Assembly (NCBI RefSeq): GCF_021401245.1
Contig: NZ_JACBFY010000001.1
Span: 434,001-498,000 of the forward strand
Direction of reading: 5' to 3'
Source: Pseudacidovorax sp. NFM-22
Lineage (GTDB): Bacteria > Pseudomonadota > Gammaproteobacteria > Burkholderiales > Burkholderiaceae_C
Length of the DNA: 64,000 nucleotides
A model generated the notes under the pieces. That model was not told the origin of the DNA. It was given only the letters and a program-made list of their open reading frames with translations, and did not search any database. The translations under genes and the position numbers were made by a program. The stretch's first letter is position 1; the number at the start of each line of letters is the position of its first letter. Positions 55,302-64,000 of the stretch are shown piece by piece.

Positions 55302-55327
55302 AAGAGGGTCCTGCGGGACCCTCTTTT
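55302..55327. terminator. Intrinsic terminator between convergent azoR and metE
   Basis: AAGAGGGTCC and GGACCCTCTT form a perfect 10-base-pair stem with a 4-base loop and a T-rich edge on the plus strand; the AA at the left edge gives TT on the minus strand. Probably acts on both genes. Confidence 0.85.
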
Positions 55328-55351
55328 CATGGGGCCGGCAGCCGGCCCGCC

Positions 55352-57694
55352 TCAGGCTTCGGCCAGTTCGGCGCCCCCGGTTGCCGCGACCTGCGCACCC
55401 AGCCCCAGTTCCGCCCGCATCCGCTTCGCGGCGGCGACCATGTTGGCCAGGGCGGCCTCGGTCTCGGGCCAGCCCCGGGTCTTGAGGCCGCAGTCGGGGT
55501 TGACCCACAGATGGCCCGGCGGCACCACGTCGGCGGCCTTGCGCAACAGGCGCAGCATCTCCTCGACCGGCGGCACGCGCGGCGAGTGGATGTCGTACAC
55601 GCCCGGGCCGATCTCGTTGGGATAGCGCATCGCCCCTTCACCGCCGAAGCCGCGCAGCAGTTCCATGTCGGAGCGGCTGGTCTCGATGGTGATCACGTCG
55701 GCGTCCAGCGCAGCGATCTCCGCCAGGATGTCGTTGAACTCCGAGTAGCACATGTGGGTGTGGATCTGCGTGTCGTCGCGCACGCCCGAGGCGCACAGGC
55801 GGAAGGCGCGGCCGGCCCAGCCCAGGTAGGCCTTCCAACCGGCGCGGCGCAGCGGCAGGCCCTCGCGGAAGGCGGGCTCGTCGATCTGGATCATGCCGAT
55901 GCCGGCGCGCTCCAGGTCGCCCACCTCGTCACGCAGCGCCCAGGCGATCTGCTCGCAGGTGAGGCTGCGCGGCTGGTCGTCGCGCACGAAGGCCCACTGC
56001 AGCATGGTGACCGGGCCGGTGAGCATGCCCTTCATCGGCCGGCGCGTGAGGCTCTGCGCATGGGCGGTCCATTCGACCGTCATGGCCACAGGCCGGGCCA
56101 CGTCGCCAAAGATGAGCGGCGGCTTGACGCAGCGCGAGCCATAGGACTGCACCCAGCCGTTGGCCGTGAAGGCATAGCCGTCCAGCTGCTCGCCGAAGTA
56201 CTCGACCATGTCGTTGCGCTCGGGCTCGCCGTGCACCAGCACGTCCAGGTCCAACGACTCCTGGGCCTTCACCACGCGGGCGATCTCATCGCGCATCGCC
56301 TGGGCATAGGCCTCCCCCGACAGCGCGCCGCGCCGATGCGCCGCCCGCTGCGCCCGGATGGCACCGGTCTGCGGAAAGGAGCCGATGGTAGTGGTCGGCA
56401 GTGGCGGCAGCGCGAAGCGGCGCCGCTGGGTCGCCTGCCGCTGCGCGAAGAGCGAGGCGCGGCGGTCGTCGCCGTCCACCCGGCGCGCGAGGCGCAGAGC
56501 GACGTCGGCCCGCCGGACCCGCGGGCTGTGGCGACGGCTGGCGATGGCGGCACGCGCTTCGGCCACGGCGGGCTCGATGTCGGCATCGCCGGCCAGCGCC
56601 CGGCGCAGCAGCTGCAGCTCTTCCAGCTTCTCGCAGGCGAAGGCCAGCCAGCTGCGCAGTTCGGCATCCAGCCCCTGCTCCGCCTGCAGCCCGAAGGGCA
56701 CGTGCAGCAGCGAGCACGAGGGCGCCAGCCACAGCTCGCCCCGGTGCTTGGCGGCCACGGGCTTCAGCCGGCCGAGCGCCGCGTCCAGGTCGGTGCGCCA
56801 GATGTTGCGGCCGTCCACGATGCCGACCGACAGCACCTTGTGCGCGGGCAGCCAGTCGGCCACGCCGGTGAGCTCCTCGGGTGCCCGCACGGCGTCCACA
56901 TGCAGCCCGGCCACCGGCAACTGGCAGGCCAGGCGCAGGTTCTCCTGCAGCGGCGAGAAATAGGTCGCCAGCAGCAGCCGCGGCGCGTTGCGCGCGATCT
57001 GCCAGTAGCTGCGCTCGAAGCTCTGCCGCCAGGACTCGGGCAGGTCCAGACCCAGGACGGGCTCGTCGATCTGCACCCAGTCCACGCCCTGCGCCTTCAG
57101 CCGCGACAGCACTTGTTCGTAGACCGGCAGCAGCGCGTCGAGCAGGGACAGCCGGTCGAAGCCCGGCGCCTTCTCCTTGCCCAGCCACAGGAAGCTCAGC
57201 GGTCCCAGCAGCACCACCTTGACCGGATGGCCCAGCGCCTGCGCCTGGGCCACCTCGTCGAACAGCCTCTCGCTGGCGATGCCGCCGAACGCGGTCGCCG
57301 GCCCGAACTCGGGGACGAGGTAGTGGTAGTTGGTGTCGAACCACTTGGTCATCTCCAGCGCATGCGTGCCGGCCGCTTCGCCGGCGCGCACGCCGCGGGC
57401 CATGGCGAAGGCGCGCGCCAGCTCCGGCTCGTCGGCGGACAGGCCGAAGCGCCGCGGCTCGCAGCCGAGCAACTGGATATGGTTGAGCACCTGGTCGTAG
57501 AAGGCGAAGTCGCCGACGGTGACGAAGTCCAGGCCGGCCTGGCGCTGGAGCGCCCAGTGGCGCGCGCGCAGTTCGGCGCCGACGGCCTCCAGCGCGGCCG
57601 CGTCGATGTCGCCGCGCCAGTGGGCTTCGAGGGCGAACTTCAGTTCTCGATGGGCGCCGATGCGCGGGAATCCCAGGATGTGTGTGCGAGTCAT
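55352..57694 (-). CDS. metE: Cobalamin-independent methionine synthase
   Basis: Transfers a methyl group from 5-methyltetrahydropteroyl-triglutamate to homocysteine without B12. The 780-residue length is that of MetE. The N-terminal half contains [18 protein letters not shown]; the C-terminal catalytic half has [28 protein letters not shown], and zinc ligands His and Cys in [12 protein letters not shown] with a second Cys in [11 protein letters not shown]. It diverges from metR across 70 bases holding a MetR box; no B12 riboswitch fits there. Confidence 0.96.
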   Translation of the reverse strand: MTRTHILGFPRIGAHRELKFALEAHWRGDIDAAALEAVGAELRARHWALQRQAGLDFVTVGDFAFYDQVLNHIQLLGCEPRRFGLSADEPELARAFAMARGVRAGEAAGTHALEMTKWFDTNYHYLVPEFGPATAFGGIASERLFDEVAQAQALGHPVKVVLLGPLSFLWLGKEKAPGFDRLSLLDALLPVYEQVLSRLKAQGVDWVQIDEPVLGLDLPESWRQSFERSYWQIARNAPRLLLATYFSPLQENLRLACQLPVAGLHVDAVRAPEELTGVADWLPAHKVLSVGIVDGRNIWRTDLDAALGRLKPVAAKHRGELWLAPSCSLLHVPFGLQAEQGLDAELRSWLAFACEKLEELQLLRRALAGDADIEPAVAEARAAIASRRHSPRVRRADVALRLARRVDGDDRRASLFAQRQATQRRRFALPPLPTTTIGSFPQTGAIRAQRAAHRRGALSGEAYAQAMRDEIARVVKAQESLDLDVLVHGEPERNDMVEYFGEQLDGYAFTANGWVQSYGSRCVKPPLIFGDVARPVAMTVEWTAHAQSLTRRPMKGMLTGPVTMLQWAFVRDDQPRSLTCEQIAWALRDEVGDLERAGIGMIQIDEPAFREGLPLRRAGWKAYLGWAGRAFRLCASGVRDDTQIHTHMCYSEFNDILAEIAALDADVITIETSRSDMELLRGFGGEGAMRYPNEIGPGVYDIHSPRVPPVEEMLRLLRKAADVVPPGHLWVNPDCGLKTRGWPETEAALANMVAAAKRMRAELGLGAQVAATGGAELAEA

Positions 57695-57752
57695 GCCGGC
57701 ATCATCCCGGCGCTCCCGCTATGATTCAAACGAAACTTTTTGCGGTATTGCT

Positions 57753-57765
57753 TGAATCGATTTCA
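57753..57765. promoter_or_regulatory. MetR box
   Basis: TGAA-TCGAT-TTCA matches the MetR consensus TGAA-N5-TTCA exactly. It lies between metE and metR and its last base is the A of the metR start codon, 58 bases upstream of metE. Binding would activate metE and could block metR. Confidence 0.8.
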
Positions 57766-58691
57766 TGACCCAGCCGATCCTGGAAATCCGCCACCTGCGC
57801 ACTCTGGCCGCCTTGCGCGACACCGGCAGCCTGGTCCGGGCGTCGCAACTGCTCAATCTCACGCAGTCCGCCCTGTCGCACCAGCTCAAGGCGCTGGAGG
57901 CGCATTACGGCTGCGCGCTGTTCGAACGGAAGTCCCTGCCACCCCAGTTCACCGCCAGCGGCCTGCGTCTGCTTCAACTGGCCGACAGCGTGCTGCCGCA
58001 GATGGAAGCCGCCGACCGCGACGTGGCCCGGCTGGTCAGCAGCGGCGGCGGGCAGTTGCGCATCGCCGTCGAATGCCACACCTGCTTCGACTGGCTGATG
58101 CCGGCGATGGACGCCTTCCGCCAGGCCTGGCCGGAGATCGAGCTGGACATCGTCTCCGGCTTCCATCCCGACCCCGTCGCGCTGCTGCTGCAGGACAAGG
58201 CCGAGGTGGCCATCGTCTCCGAACAGGACGCCACGGAGCCGGTCGACCATCATGCGCTGTTCCGCTTCGAGATCGTCGCGCTGATGGCCAACGGGCACGG
58301 GCTGGCCGAAAAGCCGTACCTCACGGCCGAGGATTTCGCCGATCAGACACTGATCACCTACCCGGTGCCGGACGAGATGCTGGATGTGCTGCGCCAGGTG
58401 CTGCAACCGGCTGGCCTGCAGCCCCGGCAGCGTCGGACGACCGAGTTGACCGTCGCCATGCTGCAGCTGGTGGCCAGCGGCCGGGGCATCGCCGCGCTGC
58501 CGTGGTGGGCGGTGCAGAGCTACCTGGAACGCGGCTATGTGAGCGCCCGGCCCATCGGGCCCGCCGGCCTGCGCGGCGAGCTGCACATGGCCTGCCGGCC
58601 GGGGCTATCGGCCCAGGCCTGGCTGTCGGACTTCGTGCGGATCACGCGCGACAGCTGCTTCAAGCGGCTGCCGGGGATCGAGCTGCTCTGA
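57765..58691 (+). CDS. metR: LysR-type activator MetR
   Basis: Homocysteine-responsive activator of metE. The 308-residue protein has the MetR-like N-terminus IEIRHLRTLAALRDTGSL (here LEIRHLRTL), helix-turn-helix TQSALSHQLKALEAHYG with FERKSLPPQFT, and the effector domain (RIAVECHTCFDWLMPAMDAF) with the aromatic and cysteine residues typical of MetR. Divergence from metE and the perfect MetR box at its start codon support the name. No Shine-Dalgarno is evident, since the box occupies that space. Confidence 0.94.
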   Translation: MTQPILEIRHLRTLAALRDTGSLVRASQLLNLTQSALSHQLKALEAHYGCALFERKSLPPQFTASGLRLLQLADSVLPQMEAADRDVARLVSSGGGQLRIAVECHTCFDWLMPAMDAFRQAWPEIELDIVSGFHPDPVALLLQDKAEVAIVSEQDATEPVDHHALFRFEIVALMANGHGLAEKPYLTAEDFADQTLITYPVPDEMLDVLRQVLQPAGLQPRQRRTTELTVAMLQLVASGRGIAALPWWAVQSYLERGYVSARPIGPAGLRGELHMACRPGLSAQAWLSDFVRITRDSCFKRLPGIELL

Positions 58692-58703
58692 CAAGGTGAA
58701 CCC

Positions 58704-59261
58704 TCAGACGCTGGCGTGTCGCTTGACCCAGGCGACGTACTTGTCCATCCAGCCCTGCAGGAACTGGCGCGCCCCCTCGTTGCCGATGTGGCCCTTCTCA
58801 TCGAACAGGTCGTCCTTGTTCTGGATGAAGGCCTCGGGCTGGCCCAGCGTGGGCACGTCCAGGTAGGCCAGCACGTTGCGCAGGTGCTGCTGCGCCAGCG
58901 CCGTGCCGATGGCGCCGGGCGAGATGCCGATCACCCCGGCCGGCTTGCCGCCCCAGGCGTTCTGGCCGTAGGGCCGCGAGCCGTGGTCCAGCGCGTTCTT
59001 CAGCACGCCGGGAATCGAGCGGTTGTACTCGGGCGTGACGATCAGCAGGCCCTGGGCGCGGGCGATCTCGGTCTTGAGCTGCTGAACCTCGGCCGACTGC
59101 TTGCCGTCGAGGTCCTGGTTGTAGAGCGGCAGGTTGTCGATGCGCAGGTGCTCGAAGGTGAAATCCTCCGGCGCCAGCGCGGCCAGCGCCAGGGCCAGCT
59201 TGCGGTTGAGGGAATCCTGGCGAATGCTGCCGACCAGGACGGCGATGCGGTATTGGCTCAT
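58704..59261 (-). CDS. NAD(P)H-dependent FMN reductase
   Basis: A 185-residue flavodoxin-like reductase of the ChrR/YieF (SsuE-related) family. VLVGSIRQDSLNRKLALAL binds the FMN phosphate, and TPEYNRSIPGVLKNALD is the family's flavin motif. It may reduce quinones, chromate or free flavin. Its neighbours are sulfur genes, so a flavin supply role for desulfonation (SsuE-like) is conceivable, but there is no ssuD here; quinone reductase is the safer description. It converges with metR. Confidence 0.9.
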   Translation of the reverse strand: MSQYRIAVLVGSIRQDSLNRKLALALAALAPEDFTFEHLRIDNLPLYNQDLDGKQSAEVQQLKTEIARAQGLLIVTPEYNRSIPGVLKNALDHGSRPYGQNAWGGKPAGVIGISPGAIGTALAQQHLRNVLAYLDVPTLGQPEAFIQNKDDLFDEKGHIGNEGARQFLQGWMDKYVAWVKRHASV

Positions 59262-59388
59262 CGAAGACGCTCCTCTTGCGGGATGGACACGAAAAACCTC
59301 GATGCTGGCGGCCCCTCGTCCGCGCGTCTGTCAGTCGCAGGCGCACGCACCGGCGGTTACACCCCGCCGGGCCCGCGATGCCCGGCGT

Positions 59389-60306
59389 TCAGCAATCGCC
59401 GGGGCGCGATCCGCGGTTCTTCTGCAGGCTGGCCTGCGTGACCGAGGCGCCCGGCATCACGTCGTCCGTCACCCACACATTGCCGCCGATGGTGGCGCCC
59501 TTGCCGATGGTCACGCGGCCCAGGATGGTGGCACCGGCGTAGATCACCACGTCGTCTTCCACCACCGGGTGACGCGGCAGGCCCTTCTGCGGATGGCCGT
59601 TCTCGTCGGTGGGAAAGCGCTTGGCGCCGAGGGTGACCTGCTGGTACAGGCGCACATGCTGGCCGATCACCGCCGTCTCGCCGATCACGATGCCGGTGCC
59701 GTGGTCCATGAAGAAGCCGGCGCCGATGGTCGCACCCGGATGGATGTCGATGCCCGTCTGCGCATGGGCGCGCTCGGCCACCATGCGCGCCAGCAGCGAC
59801 AGCCCCAGCCGGTAGAGCGGATGCGCGATGCGGTGGTGGATCATGGCCGTCACGCCCGGGTAGCACAGCAGCACCTCGTCCACGCTCTGCGCCGCGGGGT
59901 CGCCCTGGTAGGCGGCCATGACGTCGGTGTCGAGCAACGCACGGATGGCGGGCAGCTGCAGGGCGAATTCGCGGATCCGCTGCTCGGCGTCGGCCCGAAG
60001 CTCGGCCGGGGTCACGGCGTCGAGCCGGCGCACGTGCCGCAGTTCCTGCACCGCCTGCTCCTGCAGCTGGCGCAGGGCCTGGTCGATGGTGTGGGCGACG
60101 TAGAAGTCCTCGCCCTCCTCGCGCAGGTGGGCCGGCCCCAGTCGCATGGGAAAGAGCGCGCCGATCAGGCTTTCGACCACCTCGTCGACGGCGGCACGCG
60201 AGGGCAGCTGCCGCTCGCCGCCGGCCACGCGCTGCTGCGCGCTGCGCCATTCGTTGCGCACTTGGCGCAGGGACGAGACGATTTCATCGATGGGGAAGGC
60301 GGACAT
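59389..60306 (-). CDS. cysE: Serine O-acetyltransferase, EpsC type
   Basis: Acetylates serine to O-acetylserine, the carbon acceptor for sulfide in cysteine synthesis. The 305-residue protein has an N-terminal helical domain and a C-terminal left-handed beta-helix of hexapeptide repeats (IDIHPGATIGAGFFMDHGTG, IVIGETAVIGQHV, TLGRVTIGKG-type segments), with catalytic Asp/His in DHGTGIVIGE. The long form resembles EpsC/CysE-like proteins. Located 173 bases downstream of the second sulfate-binding protein gene on the same strand, so the two may be cotranscribed. Confidence 0.92.
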   Translation of the reverse strand: MSAFPIDEIVSSLRQVRNEWRSAQQRVAGGERQLPSRAAVDEVVESLIGALFPMRLGPAHLREEGEDFYVAHTIDQALRQLQEQAVQELRHVRRLDAVTPAELRADAEQRIREFALQLPAIRALLDTDVMAAYQGDPAAQSVDEVLLCYPGVTAMIHHRIAHPLYRLGLSLLARMVAERAHAQTGIDIHPGATIGAGFFMDHGTGIVIGETAVIGQHVRLYQQVTLGAKRFPTDENGHPQKGLPRHPVVEDDVVIYAGATILGRVTIGKGATIGGNVWVTDDVMPGASVTQASLQKNRGSRPGDC

Positions 60307-60479
60307 AGGCGTGGACGCGGCAGTGACACAGGGCCCCGCCCGGAAAGGCGGGGCGCCTATTCTGCGCGACTGGCCGTGGGCCCGCCTTGTCCCTCGCGCG
60401 GTGGGTGAATCCGCCCACCCTGCACCGCGGCGACGCAGTCCGTGGCAGGGGCGCGCGGCGTGCCCTGCCCCTTGGCGCC

Positions 60480-61499
60480 TCACTTCTGCTTGTTCGTGTA
60501 GATCTGGTCGAAGGAGCCGCCGTCGGCAAAGTGCGCCTTGTCCGCCTTGGCCCAGCCGCCGAAGGCCTCGTCGATGGTGAACAGCGCCAGCTTGGGGAAC
60601 TGCGCGGCGTACTTGGCCTTGGCCTTGTCGCCCGTGGGGCGGTAGTAGTTGCGGCCCGCGATGTCCTGGCCTTCGTCCGAGTAGAGGTACTTGAGGTATT
60701 CCTCGGCCACCGCGCGGGTGCCCTTCTTGTCGACCACCTTGTCGACCACGGCCACCGAGGGCTCGGCCAGGATCGAGATGGACGGCACCACGATGTCGAA
60801 CTTGTCCGGGCCGAACTCCTTCACGGCCAGGAAGGCCTCGTTCTCCCAGGCCAGCAGCACGTCGCCCACGCCGCGCTGCACGAAGGTGATCGTGGCGCCG
60901 CGCGCGCCCGTGTCGAGCACCGGCACGTTCTTGAAGAGATTGCCGATGTATTCCTTGGCCTTGGCGTCGCTGCCGTACTTGCGCTTGGCGTACTCCCAGG
61001 CCGCGAGGTAGTTCCAGCGGGCGCCGCCTGAGGTCTTGGGGTTGGGCGTGATCACCTGCACGCCGGGCTTGACCAGGTCGTCCCAGTCCTTGAGGCCCTT
61101 GGGATTGCCCTTCTTCACCAGGAAGACGATGGTGGAGTTGTAGGGCGCCGAGTTGTGCGGCAGGCGCTTCTGCCAGTCGGCCTTGACCAGACCGCCATGC
61201 TCGACCAGCGCGTCGATGTCGCCGCCCAGGGCCAGCGTGGCCACGTCGGCGTCGATGCCGTCGATGATCGAGCGGGCCTGCTTTCCCGATCCGCCATGCG
61301 ACTGCTTGATCACCACGTCCTGGCCGGTCTTGCCCTTCCAGTACTTGGCGAAGGCCTTGTTGTAGTCCACGTACAGCTCGCGCGTGGGGTCGTACGAGAC
61401 GTTGAGGAGCGTCACGGTCTGTGCCCAGGCGGGCAGGGACAAGGCTGCCGCGGCACCGGCCGCGAGGGAAAGCTTGATAAAGTCACGGCGGAAATTCAT
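60480..61499 (-). CDS. sbp: Sulfate-binding protein with Tat-like signal
   Basis: A 339-residue periplasmic sulfate-binding protein. The N-terminus [20 protein letters not shown] has a twin-arginine pattern (R-R-x-F-I-K) before a mild hydrophobic core and PAWA-Q cleavage, unlike the Sec signal of the paralogue at 51.2 kb. Mature segments match Sbp: [38 protein letters not shown] and [22 protein letters not shown]. The second ATG (61499) is chosen as it has AAGG seven bases upstream; the first ATG (61505) has it only one base away. No second cysTWA set is nearby; it may share the one at 48-51 kb. Confidence 0.93.
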   Translation of the reverse strand: MNFRRDFIKLSLAAGAAAALSLPAWAQTVTLLNVSYDPTRELYVDYNKAFAKYWKGKTGQDVVIKQSHGGSGKQARSIIDGIDADVATLALGGDIDALVEHGGLVKADWQKRLPHNSAPYNSTIVFLVKKGNPKGLKDWDDLVKPGVQVITPNPKTSGGARWNYLAAWEYAKRKYGSDAKAKEYIGNLFKNVPVLDTGARGATITFVQRGVGDVLLAWENEAFLAVKEFGPDKFDIVVPSISILAEPSVAVVDKVVDKKGTRAVAEEYLKYLYSDEGQDIAGRNYYRPTGDKAKAKYAAQFPKLALFTIDEAFGGWAKADKAHFADGGSFDQIYTNKQK

Positions 61500-61515
61500 G
61501 TTCATGCCTTGTTGT

Positions 61516-61555
61516 GCATAAGGTCGATGAATTGAATTCTGGATATCGCATAAGG
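61516..61555. promoter_or_regulatory. Direct repeat upstream of the second sbp
   Basis: Two copies of GCATAAGG (61516-61523 and 61548-61555), 32 bases apart start to start, about three helical turns. They lie between sbp and yggX. A related CATAAGG occurs over the start codon of the other sbp (52207-52213). Possible sites for a sulfur regulator of the CysB type; not proven. Confidence 0.35.
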
Positions 61556-61662
61556 AAAGGGGAACGACGGAGTTCTCAGTTCTAAATAGCGAAATCAGCT
61601 AAGCCGGTCGTCACCCCCGCACCGCACCCTTCCCACCGTTCTCTCTACAAGAAAGCCCCCCC

Positions 61663-61935
61663 ATGGCACGCATGGTTCAATGCATCAAGCTCGGCAAGGA
61701 AGCCGAGGGCCTCGACTTCCCGCCCTACCCCGGCGAACTCGGCAAGCGCATCTGGGAGAACGTCAGCAAGGAGGCCTGGGCCGCCTGGCTCAAGCACCAG
61801 ACCATGCTGGTCAACGAGAACCGCCTGAACCTGGCCGATGCGCGCGCCCGCCAGTACCTGGCGCGCCAGATGGAAAAGCATTTCTTCGGCGACGGCGCCG
61901 ACGCGGCCCAGGGCTACGTGCCCCCGGCGCCCTGA
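61663..61935 (+). CDS. yggX: Iron-trafficking/oxidative damage protein YggX
   Basis: A 90-residue protein of the Fe(2+)-trafficking (YggX) family, linked in enterobacteria to protection of iron-sulfur clusters from superoxide and to iron handling. It begins [20 protein letters not shown] with the family's single conserved cysteine near the N-terminus, then the [20 protein letters not shown] and [11 protein letters not shown] signatures. Slightly longer than the E. coli protein (91) only by its GYVPPAP tail. It diverges from the Tat-type sulfate-binding gene. Confidence 0.95.
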   Translation: MARMVQCIKLGKEAEGLDFPPYPGELGKRIWENVSKEAWAAWLKHQTMLVNENRLNLADARARQYLARQMEKHFFGDGADAAQGYVPPAP

Positions 61936-61995
61936 CCACCGCGCCCAGCCCGCCCCTTCCCGGCCGCGCCCAGGGTGCGCGGCACGGTCTTCGAC

Positions 61996-63870
61996 ATGAG
62001 CGACATCCTCACCTGGACCGATGAAGGCCAGCCCTTCAGCCCCCGCTTCCAGGACGTCTATCACACCATCACCGGCGCGCTCGCCCAGGCACGGCATGTG
62101 TTCCTGGGAGGTTGCGGCCTGCCCGGCGCCTGGGCGGATGCGCCGCAGTGGCGCGTGCTGGAGACGGGCTTCGGCCTGGGCCTGAACTTCCTGGCCACCT
62201 GGCATGCCTGGCGCGAGGATGCGCGGCGGCCGCAGATCCTGCATTTCGTCTCGGTGGAGGCCTATCCGGTGTCTGCGGCGGACATCCACCGCGCCGCAGC
62301 CCTTCATCCCGAGTTGCAAGAGCTGGGCGCACAACTGGCCGACCAGTGGCATGGCCTGCTGCCGGGCTTCCACCGCCTGGCCTTCGACGGCGGCCGCGTG
62401 CTGCTGACGCTGTGCATCGGCGACGCCCGATCCATGTTGCGGGCACACCAGCCCTTCGAGGCCGACAGCCTCTTCCTCGACGGCTTCGGTCCCGCCGTGA
62501 ATGCCGACATGTGGTCGCCCGAGGTGTTCAAGGCCCTCGCGCGCTTCTGCCGGCCCGGCACCGCCGTGGCCACCTGGACCGTGGCGCGGACCGTGCGCGA
62601 TGCGCTCGTGCCCCTGGGCTTCGTGGTCGAGAAGGCACCCGGCCTGCCGCCCAAGCGCGACTGCCTGCGCGGACGCTATGCGCCGGCCTGGCCGGTGCGG
62701 CGCCGACCGCAGGCCGAGGACGCCGAGCGCGCGCCGTCGCCCGGGCACTGCGCCGTGGTCGGTGCGGGCCTCGCTGGCGCAGCCGTGGCCCATGCGCTGG
62801 CCCTGCGCGGCTGGCGGGTGACCGTGCTGGATGCCGCGGACCATCCCGCCGCTGGCGCCTCGGCCTTGCCCTTCGGCCTGATGGCGCCGCATGTCTCGCC
62901 CGACGATGCGCTGCTCTCGCGCCTGACCCGCGCGGGCATCCGCGCGACCTGGGCGCAACTGACCGCCTTCGACTTGGTGGAAGGTATCGACTGGGCGCCC
63001 ACGGGCGCGGTCGAGCGCCGCGAGGCGGCCTCGCTGCGGCTGCCGCCGTCCTGGGCGCAGACGGAGGGCTGGAACGAGACCACGCGCGCCACGGCCGCGA
63101 TGCTCGCCGACGCGGGGCTGCCGGACGACACGCCCGCCCTGTTCCACGCCCGTGCCGGCTGGGTGAAGCCGCACCGCCTGGTGGCCGCCTGGCTGGACCA
63201 TCCCGCCATCGCCTTCCGCGGCGGCGCGCGCGTGGAAGACATCGAGGCCGTGCCGAGCGGCGGCTGGCGACTCCGGGACGCCGGCGGCCAAGTGCTGGCA
63301 GATGCGGACCGCGTCGTCATCGCCGCCGGCCCGGCCACGCGCCGGCTGGCGCCGGCGCTGACCCTGCAGCCGGTGCGCGGCCAGATCGTGTGGGGCGAGA
63401 TGCCGGCGGCCATGGCCGCACGGAGCCATCGCATCCCGGTCAACGGCGACGGGCACCTGATCGCAGGCGTCGGCGCGCCAGCGGACGCCGCGCGCCCGCT
63501 GCAGTGGATGACCGGCTCCACCTACGACCCCGGCGACACCGACACCGCCACCAGGCCGGCGGACCGCGCGCACAACCTCGCGCGTCTGGCCCGGCTGCAT
63601 CCGGTGCTGGCCCCTTTCGCGCAGGATCCGCAGACCGTCCTGCACGACTGGGCCGGCGTACGCTGCGCCTCGGCCGACCGCCGGCCGCTGGTCGGTCCGA
63701 TCGACCCCGCCGACCCTTCCGGTCCCTGGGCCTGCACCGCGCTGGGCTCGCGCGGGCTGAGCTTTGCCGCCCTGTGCGCCGAGCTGCTGGCCGCGCGCTG
63801 GCACGGCGAGCCCTTGCCCGTGCCAGCGGCCCAGGCCCGGGCGCTCGACACACGTCGCCTCTGGCGCTGA
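61996..63870 (+). CDS. mnmC: Bifunctional tRNA mnm5s2U34 biosynthesis protein MnmC
   Basis: Last steps of wobble-uridine modification: the C-terminal FAD oxidoreductase removes the carboxymethyl group of cmnm5s2U and the N-terminal methyltransferase then methylates. The 624-residue protein has the SAM motif LETGFGLGLNFLATW (about 55-70) and FLDGFGPAVNADMW, and an FAD domain from about 250 (CAVVGAGLAGAAVAHALAL, then VLDA). CASADRRPLVGP and GSRGLSFAALCAELLAA are C-terminal DAO-like signatures. The start at 61996 (MSDILTW) follows an in-frame GTG at 61975; the family N-terminus favours the ATG. It follows yggX by 60 bases. Confidence 0.95.
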   Translation: MSDILTWTDEGQPFSPRFQDVYHTITGALAQARHVFLGGCGLPGAWADAPQWRVLETGFGLGLNFLATWHAWREDARRPQILHFVSVEAYPVSAADIHRAAALHPELQELGAQLADQWHGLLPGFHRLAFDGGRVLLTLCIGDARSMLRAHQPFEADSLFLDGFGPAVNADMWSPEVFKALARFCRPGTAVATWTVARTVRDALVPLGFVVEKAPGLPPKRDCLRGRYAPAWPVRRRPQAEDAERAPSPGHCAVVGAGLAGAAVAHALALRGWRVTVLDAADHPAAGASALPFGLMAPHVSPDDALLSRLTRAGIRATWAQLTAFDLVEGIDWAPTGAVERREAASLRLPPSWAQTEGWNETTRATAAMLADAGLPDDTPALFHARAGWVKPHRLVAAWLDHPAIAFRGGARVEDIEAVPSGGWRLRDAGGQVLADADRVVIAAGPATRRLAPALTLQPVRGQIVWGEMPAAMAARSHRIPVNGDGHLIAGVGAPADAARPLQWMTGSTYDPGDTDTATRPADRAHNLARLARLHPVLAPFAQDPQTVLHDWAGVRCASADRRPLVGPIDPADPSGPWACTALGSRGLSFAALCAELLAARWHGEPLPVPAAQARALDTRRLWR

Positions 63871-63946
63871 ACGGGCCGCTGCGGCCCGCCACTTGCGCCG
63901 CCCTGCCCATCGCCCTGGTTTCATCGCGCCTGCCTACCATCGCCCC

Positions 63947-64000
63947 ATGGCCACCCGCTACGACATCCTCCACACCACCACCTATCGCTACAACGAGGCG
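63947..64000 (+). CDS. Transglutaminase-like protein (N-terminal fragment)
   Basis: Only 18 codons are inside the window: MATRYDILHTTTYRYNEA. This opening resembles the N-terminal bacterial transglutaminase-like domain (YxIxHxTxYRY pattern) of transglutaminase-family proteins of about 270-300 residues in proteobacteria. The gene runs off the right edge, so no catalytic residues can be checked. Confidence 0.6.
   Translation, partial: MATRYDILHTTTYRYNEA

Noticed and set aside
57695-57764. B12 or SAM riboswitch before metE
   Set aside because: Only 70 bases separate metE and metR, too short for either; a MetR box fully explains the region.

Overview
The window is a GC-rich, gene-dense bacterial chromosome segment. 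Gene content points to a betaproteobacterium of the Burkholderiales, most likely Comamonadaceae: a homodimeric pyruvate dehydrogenase cluster (aceE-aceF-lpdA) with a lipoyl-bearing E3, an intracellular PHB depolymerase and an acetoacetyl-CoA reductase, a PrpE/PCC/MCM propionate route, and an RnfB-like ferredoxin without Rnf partners. The family assignment is inference from content and protein style; no rRNA or tRNA gene is present to confirm it. I see no prophage, insertion sequence, CRISPR array, tRNA or rRNA gene. Mobile-type sequence is limited to small REP-like repeats near 36.8-37.3 kb.

Layout. 1-5.3 kb (minus): partial sucA, prpE and an isochorismatase-fold hydrolase. 5.5-8.2 kb: a lipoprotein hydrolase, a PQQ-type sugar dehydrogenase, and an NlpC/P60 peptidase with a strong promoter almost on top of its start codon. 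8.3-16.6 kb (minus): ilvD, then the pyruvate dehydrogenase operon aceE-aceF-lpdA. 16.8-20.0 kb (plus): a PAS histidine kinase and FixJ-like regulator diverging from aceE. 20.1-25.6 kb: folD, prlC with a translationally coupled glutaredoxin-like gene, and rpiA divergent from pyrD. 25.7-30.4 kb: YqjD/YqjE-like membrane genes, a small hypothetical gene, a YitT transporter, phaZ and the RnfB-like gene. 30.5-40.3 kb: a propionyl-CoA to succinyl-CoA operon (minus: mcm, GIY-YIG, meaB, pccB, pccA, bioB, VOC protein) with a divergent GntR regulator. 40.4-47.5 kb: dusA, a marR-emrB pair, small unknown genes, a Kef-type antiporter and phaB. 47.7-53.4 kb (minus): a tightly packed seven-gene unit, 1-Cys peroxiredoxin, RBBP9-like hydrolase, sbp, cysT, cysW, cysA, dsbB. 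53.6-61.5 kb: lysR/azoR, metE/metR with a MetR box, an FMN reductase, an EpsC-type serine acetyltransferase and a second sulfate-binding protein with a Tat-like signal. 61.7-64.0 kb: yggX, mnmC and the first codons of a transglutaminase-like gene.

How the genes fit together. Three themes stand out. Central carbon: pyruvate and 2-oxoglutarate dehydrogenases, with a two-component system beside the former. Propionyl-CoA disposal: activation by PrpE, biotin-dependent carboxylation, probable epimerisation, B12-dependent mutation, with biotin synthase inside the carboxylase operon. Sulfur and thiol supply: sulfate import, serine acetylation, methionine synthesis, disulfide formation and peroxide removal.

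Most genes belong to well-known families. The points I would follow up are the VOC protein as an epimerase with a changed metal-ligand position, the REP-encoded tail on the GIY-YIG gene, the peroxiredoxin-sulfate-DsbB operon, the Tat/Sec pair of sulfate-binding proteins, the basic tail on PhaZ, and several palindromes at divergent promoters. I found no convincing wholly new system.
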